In this document: positions 46,701 to 55,553 of the stretch, one piece after another | How the letters are laid out: the number at the start of each line of letters is the position of its first letter | How positions within the stretch are numbered: position 1 is the first letter of the stretch | DNA from: Micromonospora noduli | Lineage (GTDB): Bacteria > Actinomycetota > Actinomycetes > Mycobacteriales > Micromonosporaceae | Direction: 5' to 3' | DNA length: 64,000 bases | NCBI RefSeq assembly: GCF_003264365.1 | Contig: NZ_PYAK01000036.1 | Span: 1 to 64,000, forward strand | Position numbers and translations under genes: made by a program | Notes under the pieces: generated by a model | Told to the model about the DNA's origin: nothing | The model's input: the letters and a program-made list of their open reading frames with translations, nothing else | Database searches by the model: none

Positions 46701-46869
46701 CCGCCGCGCGCAGTTGCTCCCGCTGTTTTGCGTCGACAGTGCCGACGTACACCTCCAGGCCGTCGCGGACGGCCGGGTCGGACGGCGGCCGCGCGCTGGC
46801 CGGTGGGGTCAGTGCCAGTGCGCCGAGCAGGGTGACCACGCCGGCGATCGCCAGTCGTCTCGGTCTCAT
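43762..46869 (-). CDS. Secreted M14 zinc carboxypeptidase with C-terminal accessory domains
   Basis: Start set at ATG 46869, preceded by a perfect AAGGAGG, giving 1035 residues with a signal peptide (RPRRLAIAGVVTLLGALAL...ASA). A propeptide-like region precedes the M14 domain (about 130-400), with zinc ligands His183 and Glu186 (QHAREW), His316 (NYHSA) and catalytic Glu386 (FTPEMS). The remaining 600 residues hold a beta-rich domain and a region resembling the immune inhibitor A beta domain (SYEIEQDWDFMFVEA, a late Cys pair and a MAM/jelly-roll-like end). It should digest extracellular peptides; the accessory domains may bind wall or substrate. It is a single gene with its own terminator. Confidence 0.92.
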   Translation of the reverse strand: MRPRRLAIAGVVTLLGALALTPPASARPPSDPAVRDGLEVYVGTVDAKQREQLRAAGVDLGHDAKADASGRTTVETVLSRRQAKRLTDKGVPLSVKKVRGKDASQALREQAAAGWTSFRQYGEPGGLRDELNATAARYPKLTKVETIGRSQQGQPIVAVKVTKNARTVADGQRPAVLYAGAQHAREWITPEMTRRLMHHVLDSYGTDREITRLLDTTELWFLPVANPDGYDFTFTPGNRLWRKNLRDNNGDGQLGSGDGVDLNRNFSYKWGYDNEGSSPEPNSETYRGPGPNSEPETKALDRLFKRVGFEFFVNYHSAAELLLYGIGWQVSTPSPDDEIYKAMVGDDEHPAVPGYDPDISAELYTTNGDTDSHATVRYGTLGFTPEMSTCEAASAVDPDDQWRPEDCVSGFIFPDDETLIAGEVSKNLPFALAVARSAADPDDPVSVVGRSTPDFVVDAFDTSYGRTQQVASITRRALRNVRMHYTINGGRPKTVAVREWRGGERYGDTHDDYYAELRGTVSGAKPGDRVEVWFTGNKPRAGVVASEHFTYRVHNDVGGDVLVLAMEDVTGLSPAQTGTTAKYADEVAASLGAAGRSSDVYDFDAMGRRAPHPLGVLSHYEAVVWETGDDVILRSPGQVAGTTARAALETELAVRDYLNEGGKLLVSGQYALFAQGANGSYVYHPDAPPECTDAEAASCLPLLNDFQQYWLGAHTYVSDGGTNPDGEPFPVVGTDAAFTGFEGQLNASGSAENQAHTASFLTTSSFLPQDEFPQFASSAPVGWTRPGGAPFDPRTGEWYLYSGQTDESYKRLTRTVDLTGASSGELRFFTSYEIEQDWDFMFVEAHEVGSDDWTTLPDANGKTSTVTGDSCTEGWVEQLHPFLAHYQGADCSPTGSTGSWNAASGSSGGWKEFVVDLSGYAGKQVEVSITYASDWGTQGLGVFLDDARVLVDGSTVAETSFESADLGGWTVAGPPPGSAGNANDWSRSQQAFEEGSVVVTGDTVYLGFGLEGLPPAARDDLVARSLTHLAGQSRP

Positions 46870-47153
46870 CGCGCCTCCTTGGGTGAAGGACCTGTAGGCG
46901 CGAGCCTTCGGTGCGGCGTGATCAGTGTCAATAGGTCGATGGGTGCGAGGTCGCTGACCGTGCCGGTGTCGGGGCTGTAGGTGACGGTGGCTCGGGTCGG
47001 CCAAGACGCAACAGCAAACCACCGCCGAGGCGCGAGGTCCCTTTTGCGCATCTCTGCGTTCTTCTGGTCGTTGTTCCGTCAGGAGTCACCTCCTGTCGGA
47101 CGTCGCCTATTCGGCTCGGACGGTCGCCGCAGGACGAAGAGGGCGAGGGCGAG

Positions 47154-47945
47154 ATGTACGTAGTGATCATGGCGGGCGGCAAGGGGGTGCGGCTACGCCC
47201 GTACACCTCGGTGCTGCCCAAGCCGTTGGTCCCGATCGGCGACAACTACGCGATTCTCGAGATCATCCTTTACCAATTGGCGGCTCGAGGATTCACCCAG
47301 GTCACCCTGGCGATCAACCATCTCGGCTCGCTGATCCGGGCCTTCGTTGGTGACGGCTCCCGGTTCGGCCTTCGAGTCGATTACCTGGAGGAGGGGGCAC
47401 CCCTGTCAACCATCGGGCCGCTGTTCGGGATGCGCGACCGACTCCCCGAGCATTTCTTGGTGATGAACGGGGACGTGCTCACCGATCTCGACTACGCCGA
47501 CCTGCTTGCCACGCACGTTCGGTCGGGCGCCCCGTTGACGGTGGCCACCTACCGGCGGAGCGTGAAGATCGATTTTGGGGTGCTGGAGGCCGAGGGTGAC
47601 AAGATCATTAAGTTCAACGAGAAGCCGGTCTTGGACTACCGGGTCAGCATGGGCGTCTATGGCCTTTCCGCCCGCACGATCGCGAACTATCAACCGGGGC
47701 GCGCTTTCGGGTTCGACGAGCTCGTTCTAGATCTACTCAGGAAGGGCGAGCCCCCGACCAGCTATGACTTCAGCGGGTACTGGCTCGATATCGGCCGTCC
47801 TGAGGACTACGACGAGGCCAACCGCTGCTTCGCCGAGGTTGAGCCCATCCTGCTGCCGGCTGGTGTGGCCCGCCCCCACGTCGAGGTCGACACGGTGACA
47901 GCCGCTCAGCTGACCCGCATTTCACCCGTATCGACAGCAGACTAG
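47154..47945 (+). CDS. Sugar-1-phosphate nucleotidyltransferase
   Basis: The 263-residue protein is a single nucleotidyltransferase domain with MAGGKGVRLRPYT, PKPLVPIGD, MNGDVLTDLDY and FNEKP, and no beta-helix extension. It activates a hexose 1-phosphate as an NDP-sugar in the cytoplasm; base and sugar cannot be fixed from sequence. It resembles the enzymes encoded beside LegB-like dehydratases (PtmE/LegF-type GlcN-1-phosphate guanylyltransferases) and is followed 11 bases later by such a dehydratase. It is the first gene of a plus-strand nucleotide-sugar operon and divergent from the carboxypeptidase, with about 280 bases between. Confidence 0.85.
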   Translation: MYVVIMAGGKGVRLRPYTSVLPKPLVPIGDNYAILEIILYQLAARGFTQVTLAINHLGSLIRAFVGDGSRFGLRVDYLEEGAPLSTIGPLFGMRDRLPEHFLVMNGDVLTDLDYADLLATHVRSGAPLTVATYRRSVKIDFGVLEAEGDKIIKFNEKPVLDYRVSMGVYGLSARTIANYQPGRAFGFDELVLDLLRKGEPPTSYDFSGYWLDIGRPEDYDEANRCFAEVEPILLPAGVARPHVEVDTVTAAQLTRISPVSTAD

Positions 47946-47956
47946 GAGCAGGCCCC

Positions 47957-48964
47957 ATGCAGGCATCTTCGACCGACGAACTGGTGGCGGTGACCGGCGC
48001 AGGCGGGTTCATCGGCTCGCACCTCGTCGAGGCACTCGTCAATCGGGGGCACCGGGTGCGGGCCTTCGTCCACTACAACGGGGCCGGCTCGTACGGCTGG
48101 CTGGACACCTTCGGCGCTGACCAGTTGGCGCAAGTGGAGGTGGTCGCTGGCGACATCCGGGACCGGGGAATGGTGCAGCGGCTGGTCGACGACGTGTCGG
48201 TGGTCTACCACCTGGCCGCCCTCGGCGGCATCCCGTACTCCTACCTGGCGCCGCAGTCGTACGTAGAGACGAACATCGTCGGCACGCTCAACGTGCTCGA
48301 GAGTGCTCGGGTGGCAGGCAGCCCGCGAGTGGTGGTTACCTCGACCAGCGAGGTTTATGGCACGGCGACCAGCGTCCCTATGACCGAGACGCACCGACTG
48401 CGCGGGCAGTCCCCGTACGCGGCCACCAAGATCGGCGCGGATAAGCTGGCCGAGAGCTACCACCTGAGCTTCGAGTTGCCGGTGGTCACCCTGCGCCCGT
48501 TCAACACGTATGGCCCGCGCCAGTCGACCCGGGCGGTCATCCCGACAATCGTCGCCCAACTCGCACGTGAGCCCGACCTCATTGAGTTGGGTGCCGTCGA
48601 GACCACCCGGGACCTGGTGTTCGTCGGGGACACCGTCGCCGCCTTCATCGCGGTGGGGTCCGCGCCCGCCGACCGTGTGGTCGGGCAGGTGTTCCAAGCG
48701 GCCACGGGCCGGGAAACCTCGGTCGGTGAACTGGTCCGCCGGATAGCTGGGATTTTTGGCGCCGATCCGCAGATCTTGGTTTCGGATGCACGACTACGTC
48801 CGACCGGCTCCGAGGTGGAACGGCTTCTCGGTGACGCCAGTCTGCTCCGTGCGCAGACCGGCTGGGCGCCGGTTACGTCCCTCGACGCCGGGCTGAAGGC
48901 CACCGTGGAATGGTTCCTCGACCCCGCCAATCTCGCCCGCTACCGGGTCGACCGCTCCGTCTGA
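47957..48964 (+). CDS. NAD-dependent 4,6-dehydratase, LegB-like extended SDR
   Basis: The 335-residue protein has TGAGGFIGSHL, then ALGGIPYSYLAPQSYVETN, TSTSEVYG and the catalytic pair in SPYAATK, and RPFNTYGPRQSTRAVIPTI. These match the LegB-type subfamily, which removes water from an NDP-N-acetylglucosamine to give the 4-keto-6-deoxy sugar. It sits 11 bases after a nucleotidyltransferase gene, so the two probably make one activated keto sugar. A PglE-like aminotransferase and a PglD-like acetyltransferase at 58-62 kb could act next. Other 4,6-dehydratase substrates remain possible. Confidence 0.85.
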   Translation: MQASSTDELVAVTGAGGFIGSHLVEALVNRGHRVRAFVHYNGAGSYGWLDTFGADQLAQVEVVAGDIRDRGMVQRLVDDVSVVYHLAALGGIPYSYLAPQSYVETNIVGTLNVLESARVAGSPRVVVTSTSEVYGTATSVPMTETHRLRGQSPYAATKIGADKLAESYHLSFELPVVTLRPFNTYGPRQSTRAVIPTIVAQLAREPDLIELGAVETTRDLVFVGDTVAAFIAVGSAPADRVVGQVFQAATGRETSVGELVRRIAGIFGADPQILVSDARLRPTGSEVERLLGDASLLRAQTGWAPVTSLDAGLKATVEWFLDPANLARYRVDRSV

Positions 48965-49084
48965 GCGCCAATCTCACCGTGACCGGCCGCCCCCGAACCG
49001 ACGCGGTGGCGGCCGGCACTCTGGCCTCAACTCGTAGGACACAAACAGCGCGGTCAACGACCGCAACCAGCGACAGGAGCAGTC

Positions 49085-50059
49085 TTGAAGATCGTCGTGA
49101 CCGGTGGGGCAGGGTTCATCGGCTCCAACCTCATCGAGACCCTCGCCGGGATTCCCAGGGTAAGTGAGATCGTCGCTGTGGACGACTTGTCGACTGGCTC
49201 GCTGGACAACCTCCTCGACCTGCCGGTGCGGCTGCTGACCGGCACCATCCTGGACCCCGACCTTCTCGACGAGGCGGTCCACGGGGCGACAAGCCTGGTG
49301 CACCTGGGTGCTCTCGGATCGGTGCCCCGCTCCATTGACAACCCGGTAAGCAGCCATCACGCCAACGCCACCGGCACCCTGATGGTCTTGGAAGCGGCGC
49401 GGCGACACAAGGTTGCCCAGATCATTCTGGCCTCCTCGTCGTCGGTCTACGGTGCCAACCCGACCCTGCCCCGTCGGGAGACCCTGCGCCCGATACCGCT
49501 CAGCCCGTACGCGGTCTCCAAGCTGGCGACCGAGGCATACGCCAACGCGTACGCCGCCTGCTACGGCATGTCGGTGCTGCCGTTCCGGTTCTTCAATGTC
49601 TTCGGTCCCCGGCAGGCGGCCGACCACGCCTACGCCGCGGTCGTTCCCCGATTCGTCAGCGCTGCTCTGGACGGGCGTCCACTGCAGGTGCACGGCGACG
49701 GTACGCAAACCCGCGACTTCACGTACGTCGGCAGCGTCATCTCGGTGATCAGCGACGCGATCCTGCGAGGGGTCTCCGCGCCGGATACGGTCAATCTCGC
49801 CTTCGGCGCCCGGATCTCGTTACTGGAACTGATCGCCGAGTTGGAGGTCGTGCTGGGCCGGCGGCTGGAGGTCGTGTACGGGCCGTCCCGCGCCGGTGAC
49901 GTGCGGGACTCCCAGGCCGACTGCGAGCGGCTGCGGGAACTCTTCCCGGCGGTCAACGCGACCTCTCTCGTTGACGGGCTCCGGGAGACGGTCGACTGGT
50001 TCCGTCGGGCCCGGGTTCCCACTGCCCAATGGCCCGCCGCCCGTGCACGCTCGGCCTGA
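49085..50059 (+). CDS. NDP-sugar epimerase, WbpP-like extended SDR
   Basis: Start is TTG 49085, five bases after AGGAG, giving 324 residues. It has TGGAGFIGSNL, the segment LGSVPRSIDNP, catalytic ASSSSVYG and SPYAVSK, and FFNVFGPRQ, matching the WbpP/Gne branch that interconverts UDP-GlcNAc and UDP-GalNAc (or their uronic acids). The GSVPRSI signature favours N-acetylated substrates. It follows the LegB-like gene by 120 bases on the same strand and would provide a second activated amino sugar for the glycan. Confidence 0.85.
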   Translation: MKIVVTGGAGFIGSNLIETLAGIPRVSEIVAVDDLSTGSLDNLLDLPVRLLTGTILDPDLLDEAVHGATSLVHLGALGSVPRSIDNPVSSHHANATGTLMVLEAARRHKVAQIILASSSSVYGANPTLPRRETLRPIPLSPYAVSKLATEAYANAYAACYGMSVLPFRFFNVFGPRQAADHAYAAVVPRFVSAALDGRPLQVHGDGTQTRDFTYVGSVISVISDAILRGVSAPDTVNLAFGARISLLELIAELEVVLGRRLEVVYGPSRAGDVRDSQADCERLRELFPAVNATSLVDGLRETVDWFRRARVPTAQWPAARARSA

Positions 50060-50077
50060 CCGCGGTCCGCCTCCGAG

Positions 50078-50959
50078 ATGACCAGGATCCTGCTCTTTGG
50101 CGCCTCCGGTTTCCTGGGCCGCCATGTGCGGACGGCGCTGGCTGCCGACGCCACCCTGACCTGCCCCACTCGTGCAGAGTGTGACCTGGTTACGGTCGAC
50201 TTGCGCGACCTCACCGCCCTGGTCCGGGCCAGCCGGCCAACCGCTGTGATCAACTGCAGCGGTCGGATGGCCGGCGACGACCACCAGCTGCTGCGCGCAC
50301 ATACGCTGGTCACCGCGAAGCTCATCGAGGCCGTCGTCGCCGGCGCGCCCGGTGCCCGACTGGTCCGGCTCGGCTCGGCTGGCGAGTACGGCCCGGTGCC
50401 CGTCGGGCGGGCGGTCGGAGAGGGCAACCCGACCGAGCCTGTGGGCGGCTACGGGCTCAGTCAGCTGGCGGCCACCCGGCTGACCGAGTTGGCGATCGCG
50501 GCCCGCCGGATCGATGCCGTGGTCTTGCGGGTATTCAACCCGATCGGGTCCGGCATGGCCGAGCAGAACGTCTTGGGCCGCACGGTGCGGCTGCTGCGTG
50601 ACGCAATCAGGCAGGGCTCGCCGGCGATCGCGCTGGGTTCGCTGGATGCCTGGCGGGACTTCGTGGACGTCCGGGACGTGGCATCAGCCGTCCAGGCCGC
50701 CGTCGGTGCTCCCCGGGTTCCACCCGTTCTCAACGTCGGCAGCGGCAACGCAGTACGAATCCGCTATGTCGTCCGCCTGCTGGCCGACGCTGCCGGGTTC
50801 ACCGGTGCGGTCAACGAGACCGCCCCGGCGTCGGACGCCGCCCGCTCGGCGACCGTGTCGTGGATGTGCGCCGACATCTCCGCTGCCCGGGAACTCGGCT
50901 GGGCCCCTGGGCATGCGCTCGCCGACACGGTCAAGGCGATTTGGACGGACGGCGGCTGA
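50078..50959 (+). CDS. Extended SDR with altered active site (Tyr-x3-Gln)
   Basis: The 293-residue protein has an intact NAD(P)-binding GASGFLG (8-14), GSAGEYG and RVFNPIGSG, so it is an extended SDR of the sugar-nucleotide type. The catalytic motif reads YGLSQ (Tyr125, Gln129) where the family has Tyr-x3-Lys. Loss of the lysine usually abolishes or changes oxidoreductase activity. It may be a reductase-like protein with a changed mechanism or a binding protein. It follows the WbpP-like gene by 18 bases and ends 15 bases from the convergent flippase gene. Confidence 0.75.
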   Translation: MTRILLFGASGFLGRHVRTALAADATLTCPTRAECDLVTVDLRDLTALVRASRPTAVINCSGRMAGDDHQLLRAHTLVTAKLIEAVVAGAPGARLVRLGSAGEYGPVPVGRAVGEGNPTEPVGGYGLSQLAATRLTELAIAARRIDAVVLRVFNPIGSGMAEQNVLGRTVRLLRDAIRQGSPAIALGSLDAWRDFVDVRDVASAVQAAVGAPRVPPVLNVGSGNAVRIRYVVRLLADAAGFTGAVNETAPASDAARSATVSWMCADISAARELGWAPGHALADTVKAIWTDGG

Positions 50960-50974
50960 GCGTGCGACACCTGG

Positions 50975-52261
50975 CTAGTTGGGGACGCGTTGGAGCCCGT
51001 GGTCCGAGGAGGCGGGAGCATCAGGGAGCGGCGCTTGCCTACGCTGCCAGATGAGCCGACTGCGCAGAACGGTCATCGATGCCACGGACAGGCCACCGTA
51101 GAGCAGGGCGGAAGACCAGGCAGCCCCGGCTGCTCCCCAGATCGGAGCCGTTACCGAGTACAGCAGCAGCGCGGCTACCGTCCCGCTCGCTCCGACCAGC
51201 CCTGCGCATCCCACCCAGCCGCCCCCCAGTAGGCCCCGACTGGCCACCGCGAACGGTGCGAACAGCAGTTCGCCGAGCAGCAGGACCAATAGGAGCGGCT
51301 TGGCGTCGGCGAACGCGGAGCCGAAGACGGGTGTTATGAGGAACCAGCCCGCCACCGCCACCGGTAGACCCGTGGCCAGGGAGGCGAGGAATGCGTAGAA
51401 CGCGGTTCGGTCCACCTCGGCTGTCTCACAGCCCAGGGTGACCTTCCGGTAGGTAATTTGGCCCAAGGCCGCGGGTACTACGCGAGGTGCCTCGCTCAGC
51501 GTCGCCGCTGTCGAATAGACACCGACGACATCGGCGCCAGCGGCGCCGCCCAGGATGTATCGATCTGCGCGGAGTGCCAACGCGAGTCCGATGGTGAGAC
51601 TTAGTGACTGGATGCCCGAGCGAAGCAGCCGGACCGTCTCCCACCGGTTGGGCTTGGCGAACACGAGCAGTCGAGACGAGCGCAGGTGAAGTGCTTGTGC
51701 GACCGCCAGCGTCATCATGCCGATTGCCTGACCGGCCAACAGTGCCCAGGCCGTCCGATCGAGCAGCAACGCGGCGAGCACGAGACCCCCAGTGCCTCCG
51801 GCCGCGACGGCGGCAGCCCAAGTGCTGCCGGTTCGGAAGCGACCAGCCGCGTACCACGTGTCCGGGAACTGGACCAGGGCTATTTGACCGCTGGTTACGA
51901 GCAGCACCGCAAGTAGGAATGAGGGTTCGGCCAGGCCCGGGTCAATGGTTAGCCCGCATACCCGACACGCGACGGCGGCCAATGTGCCACTGAGGACCAC
52001 CGCAGCCACCGTCAGCCAGGTGTAGGAAGCAAGCAGTCTCTGGCGCGACGACTCGTCCTTCAGCGTCGGCAGTCGTGCCCGGAGAGCGTGAGACGTGCCG
52101 AGAGCGGCTACCAACGAGGCGATGCTACCGCTCGTGGCACCGAGCACCATCAGACCTCGGTCGTGAGGCCCGAGCAGCCGGCTGGCCAGAATGCCGCCAA
52201 TGGCAAGACTGGCAGCTTGCGTCAGGCTCGCCCCCGCCATCGCGGTGAGCGTTCGTCTCAT
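50975..52261 (-). CDS. Polysaccharide flippase, Wzx-like
   Basis: From ATG 52261 (MRRTLTAMAGASLTQAAS) this gives 428 residues with about 12 membrane segments and few charged loops, typical of the MOP exporter group (Wzx/MurJ-like). It would flip lipid-linked glycan repeat units to the outer face. An upstream in-frame ATG would add a basic leader of 28 residues without membrane character. It is divergent from a Wzy-like gene, with about 430 bases between, and convergent with the SDR gene. Sequence does not reveal the substrate. Confidence 0.8.
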   Translation of the reverse strand: MRRTLTAMAGASLTQAASLAIGGILASRLLGPHDRGLMVLGATSGSIASLVAALGTSHALRARLPTLKDESSRQRLLASYTWLTVAAVVLSGTLAAVACRVCGLTIDPGLAEPSFLLAVLLVTSGQIALVQFPDTWYAAGRFRTGSTWAAAVAAGGTGGLVLAALLLDRTAWALLAGQAIGMMTLAVAQALHLRSSRLLVFAKPNRWETVRLLRSGIQSLSLTIGLALALRADRYILGGAAGADVVGVYSTAATLSEAPRVVPAALGQITYRKVTLGCETAEVDRTAFYAFLASLATGLPVAVAGWFLITPVFGSAFADAKPLLLVLLLGELLFAPFAVASRGLLGGGWVGCAGLVGASGTVAALLLYSVTAPIWGAAGAAWSSALLYGGLSVASMTVLRSRLIWQRRQAPLPDAPASSDHGLQRVPN

Positions 52262-52692
52262 GGTGTGTCCGCCGCCTGGGTTTTTCTGGGTCCGGTTGGA
52301 TCGCGAGCGAGCGGACACCTGCCTGCAGGACAGGTCGAGATGCAACTAGGGCGTGGTCCGCTCGCCACTGTCTGGACATGTACTCAGGTTGTAACGGACC
52401 ATGAGCGAAATGGGTGCGGCCCCCGGGGCGACAGTGACCCTGCTCGTCTTGTCAATAATGATCGAGCTATCGGTGCAGGTGAACACAAATCACATTAGTC
52501 GGCTTGCCGTGAAGCAGCCCTAAAAGGCTGTCCTTTTCTGATAGAAACACTCAGAGGAAGGTGTCCATTGCGGGCAGGTCAGTACCTGGGACAGGGCCGT
52601 GGTCGGCACGTCGGCGGTGAATGCGGTACGCCGCATGAAGCCGGGCGCCCCGCCGATGCGTTTCAGCCCGCGAAGAGTGAAGGGACTGACGC
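52262..52692. other. Non-coding divergent region of the flippase and polymerase genes
   Basis: No reading frame here has coding character. The middle (about 52430-52570) is clearly richer in A and T than its surroundings, down to 27 G+C in the 60 bases from 52441, as expected for promoters in both directions. A small hairpin (CAGCC 52515-52519, GGCTG 52526-52530) is followed by TCCTTTTCT on the plus strand and could act as a weak terminator or attenuator before the polymerase gene. Confidence 0.5.
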
Positions 52693-54216
52693 ATGGCCCT
52701 CGTCACGCCTACCGTCTCGCCGATCGGGAGGCCTGGGCGCCGAAGTCAGGCCGGGGTTGGTCGTGACGACGTTCCGGCGCGGTCAGGCATTCGGCCGGAT
52801 GCCGTAGTCGGCGTCGCCATGCTGCAACTGATCAGCATTGCTCTCGCGCTCCCCGCGCTGGTGGCTTCGCCCAGGCTCGCGGCGGCCTCGGCCGCGCTTG
52901 TTGCGGTTTCGAATGTTGTCCTGCTGGCGCGACTTCGTGGCAACCGGCAGGTAAGTCTCGGCTCGATGTTCCTGTTCATCTATGCCGTGTTCCATGTTGG
53001 CCTGACGCCTTACCTCATCCTCGGTGCCATGCCGAGGCTCCTCACCGGAAGTACCGGTGATCCGTTGACGTGGCTGCTGTCGCCGCAGATCGCTGCAGCG
53101 CTGGTGTTGGTCACGGTTAGTATGGCGGCGTATCTGCTCGGCTATGCCGCCGTCGCTTGCCGGCGAAGCGCCGGGCGGCACCAACGCGCTGCGGCGGCCG
53201 CGAGAGACCGCGTAGCGACCTCGAGCATCGTGTGGATGGGGCCGATCCTAATACTCCTGGGGACCGTGCTACTTCTCAAGGTCGTCTTGTCCGAGGGGTT
53301 GAACACTCTCGGTGCAGACAACTACGCGTTGTTTCGTACCGAGCAGCACACACCGGAGTTGGCATGGTCGTTCTTGTCTTTCGGCATAGGTATGGCAGTG
53401 CTGGGGACAAACGGCCGTCTTGGCAAATCGCACTGGTGGGCATTGGCCTTTCTGCCCGTCGTCATCGTTCCGCTCGTCATCGGGTGGCGCAGTGGCACGA
53501 TCTTTCCGCTGGCAGCCTTCCTCCTGGCCTGGAGCCGACGGCAGCACGTGCGGATCCGGCTATGGCACGGCGCAGCCTTTCTCGGCCTGCTCACACTGGG
53601 ATCGGTGGTACGTCAGGCACGTGAGGGCGGACCGAGTGGGTTCCGTTTGACGGCGGCGTCACTCAACCCGCTGGACGGTCTCGCTGAGATGAGCGCGACG
53701 CTGCGTACTGTGGTCGTAGTGCGGGAATGGGACGTCAACGGACACGTGCCTGCGGTGGGCTGGCAGACCTACTGGGCGCCGGTGGAGCGTCTGATCGGCC
53801 ACGCCCTGGGGCTGGATGTCGTCCCAGCGACGCTCGATGAGCGCAACCTTTCCACTGTCTTCCTGGCCCAGCCGGAGTTGGGTGCCATCGGCGGATCGCC
53901 CACAGCTGAGGCATACCGCGCTGCCGGCGTCGTCGGCGTCGTCGTCGTGATGGCCTTGATCGGGGCCGCGGTCGCGTTTCTGGACTCCCGCCAATCCTGG
54001 TCGATGTGGGAGTATTCGGTAGGAATGATCGGCTACGTGCTGCTGGTCTGGACCCGCAACAACTTCACGCCGGTCGTGGCACAGGTCTTGCTTTGCCTGA
54101 GCATCATCTGCGCGGCCCGTCTGTTGGACAGTGTTCGGTCTAGCCGACTACCCGAACCAGCTGGGCCGGGGATTCAGCGAGCCGGGCGGACTTCCACTCG
54201 GCAACCACCCAGCTGA
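52693..54216 (+). CDS. Polytopic membrane protein, O-antigen polymerase (Wzy) like
   Basis: ATG 52693 follows AAGGGA by seven bases and gives 507 residues; Met43 (ATG 52819) begins the first membrane segment and is an alternative start. About 11-12 membrane segments are seen with a larger central outer loop (GSVVRQAREGGPSGF, then NGHVPAVGWQTYW), the layout of Wzy and O-antigen ligase family proteins, which are poorly conserved. In a cluster with a flippase and glycosyltransferases, polymerisation of the glycan repeat is the best guess. The C-terminus is Pro/Arg-rich. Confidence 0.7.
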   Translation: MALVTPTVSPIGRPGRRSQAGVGRDDVPARSGIRPDAVVGVAMLQLISIALALPALVASPRLAAASAALVAVSNVVLLARLRGNRQVSLGSMFLFIYAVFHVGLTPYLILGAMPRLLTGSTGDPLTWLLSPQIAAALVLVTVSMAAYLLGYAAVACRRSAGRHQRAAAAARDRVATSSIVWMGPILILLGTVLLLKVVLSEGLNTLGADNYALFRTEQHTPELAWSFLSFGIGMAVLGTNGRLGKSHWWALAFLPVVIVPLVIGWRSGTIFPLAAFLLAWSRRQHVRIRLWHGAAFLGLLTLGSVVRQAREGGPSGFRLTAASLNPLDGLAEMSATLRTVVVVREWDVNGHVPAVGWQTYWAPVERLIGHALGLDVVPATLDERNLSTVFLAQPELGAIGGSPTAEAYRAAGVVGVVVVMALIGAAVAFLDSRQSWSMWEYSVGMIGYVLLVWTRNNFTPVVAQVLLCLSIICAARLLDSVRSSRLPEPAGPGIQRAGRTSTRQPPS

Positions 54217-54234
54217 CTGCGCCAGCGGTCAAGG

Positions 54235-55503
54235 TCAGGAGCGGCTGGCGGTCCGCTGCCAGAGCCGTCGCCATTCCTGCACGACATGTTCGACTGTGAA
54301 GTGCGACGACCTCAAGGAGCGGCTGAGCGCTTGACGCTGTTCAGCTGGCATTTCCGCCTGACGCAGCGCGATGGCGGCCCAGGCGTCCGCCCCGGCCGTC
54401 AATGATGCCGGCACTACTCCCTCGACCAGCGTTGCCACCTCTACCAGCGTGGGCAGGTCGGTTGTCACCACGGGAACACCAGCGGCCAGGGCCTCCAGCA
54501 CCACACCCGGAAGCCCTTCCCGTATCGACGGCAGAAGCAATACATCGGAGGCAGCCAGCACGGACGCGACCTCGTCGACCTCACCCGCCAGGATTATTCG
54601 TGCATCGCCAGCTGCTTCCGGGTGCACACCGGTGATATCAGCGGTGCCACCTGGGCCAGCGATCAGGAGTCGGGCCTGCGGCTGCACCTCGCATGCGGCT
54701 CGGTGCACTTCTATGAGGAACTGCCTGTTCTTCTCTGGCGCGGCCCTGCCGATATAGCCGAACACCGGCACATCGAGCGGTAGTCCCCAGTGTCGGCGGG
54801 CGCTCTGCTGGTCCCACCCATCTATCCGGCCGATGGCGACGCCGTTCGGAAGCACACGGTACCGCTGATCATCCGGGCGTCCCGCGGCGAAGTCCCTGGA
54901 CGCTGCGGTCACTCCTAGGACGTCAGTGGCCGCGTGGGAAAGCAACCGTCTGAGCAGCGCCCGTTGGGCGCGACGTCGGCGGGTGTCCGGCCGGCCGTCG
55001 CCTTCGCTGGACAGCCGCGCGATCCGTGTCGGTACTCCGCCCGCTCGCGCTGCCAGCAGGACGAGGGCGCTGGTCAAGCTGATGTGGGACACCACGACAT
55101 CTGGCTGCGACGATCGCAGGTACCGCCACATGCGCAGGGGGAAGGAGTGCTTCGGATTCACCGGCAATTGTGTGACGGCGGCACCGGCAGCCCGGAAGTC
55201 ATCCGCCAGTGTGCCTTCCCAACCGGCGACAGTGACAAAGGTCTGAAAGATCTCCGACTGCGGAATGGTGCGACATATGTCCAGCGAGGACGTCTCGATT
55301 CCGCCCCGATCGAGGCATCCCATCACATGGACCACCCGGACGGGGCCGCCAGCCCGAGAAGGTACCCCCAGTGTGCCGTCTGCGCGCCTGGAGCCGGGGG
55401 GCACCGGTGGGTCGCCCGGTCGTGTGTCGCGCAGCTGACCAGGAGCGGAGCGGGCTTGACCGTCGGACAGACGGCGTGGTTTGGCTGGTCCTAGGGATGC
55501 CAT
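54235..55503 (-). CDS. GT4 family glycosyltransferase
   Basis: The 422-residue cytoplasmic enzyme has the N-terminal VHVMGCLDRGGIETSSLDI and, in the C-terminal donor domain, FGYIGRAAPEKN and LLLPSIREGLPGVVLEALAAGVPVV with the EX7E glutamates, so it is a retaining GT4 transferase. The first 50 residues are Arg/Pro-rich and the real start may be internal (for example the GTG near Val55). It is the last gene of a leftward group of glycosyltransferases and ends 18 bases from the convergent polymerase gene. The sugar specificity is unknown. Confidence 0.88.
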   Translation of the reverse strand: MASLGPAKPRRLSDGQARSAPGQLRDTRPGDPPVPPGSRRADGTLGVPSRAGGPVRVVHVMGCLDRGGIETSSLDICRTIPQSEIFQTFVTVAGWEGTLADDFRAAGAAVTQLPVNPKHSFPLRMWRYLRSSQPDVVVSHISLTSALVLLAARAGGVPTRIARLSSEGDGRPDTRRRRAQRALLRRLLSHAATDVLGVTAASRDFAAGRPDDQRYRVLPNGVAIGRIDGWDQQSARRHWGLPLDVPVFGYIGRAAPEKNRQFLIEVHRAACEVQPQARLLIAGPGGTADITGVHPEAAGDARIILAGEVDEVASVLAASDVLLLPSIREGLPGVVLEALAAGVPVVTTDLPTLVEVATLVEGVVPASLTAGADAWAAIALRQAEMPAEQRQALSRSLRSSHFTVEHVVQEWRRLWQRTASRS

Positions 55504-55553
55504 CGCTCGGCGCTCCTCACAGGTCGCGGGACGGAGATCAGGGTGGCGGGTGG

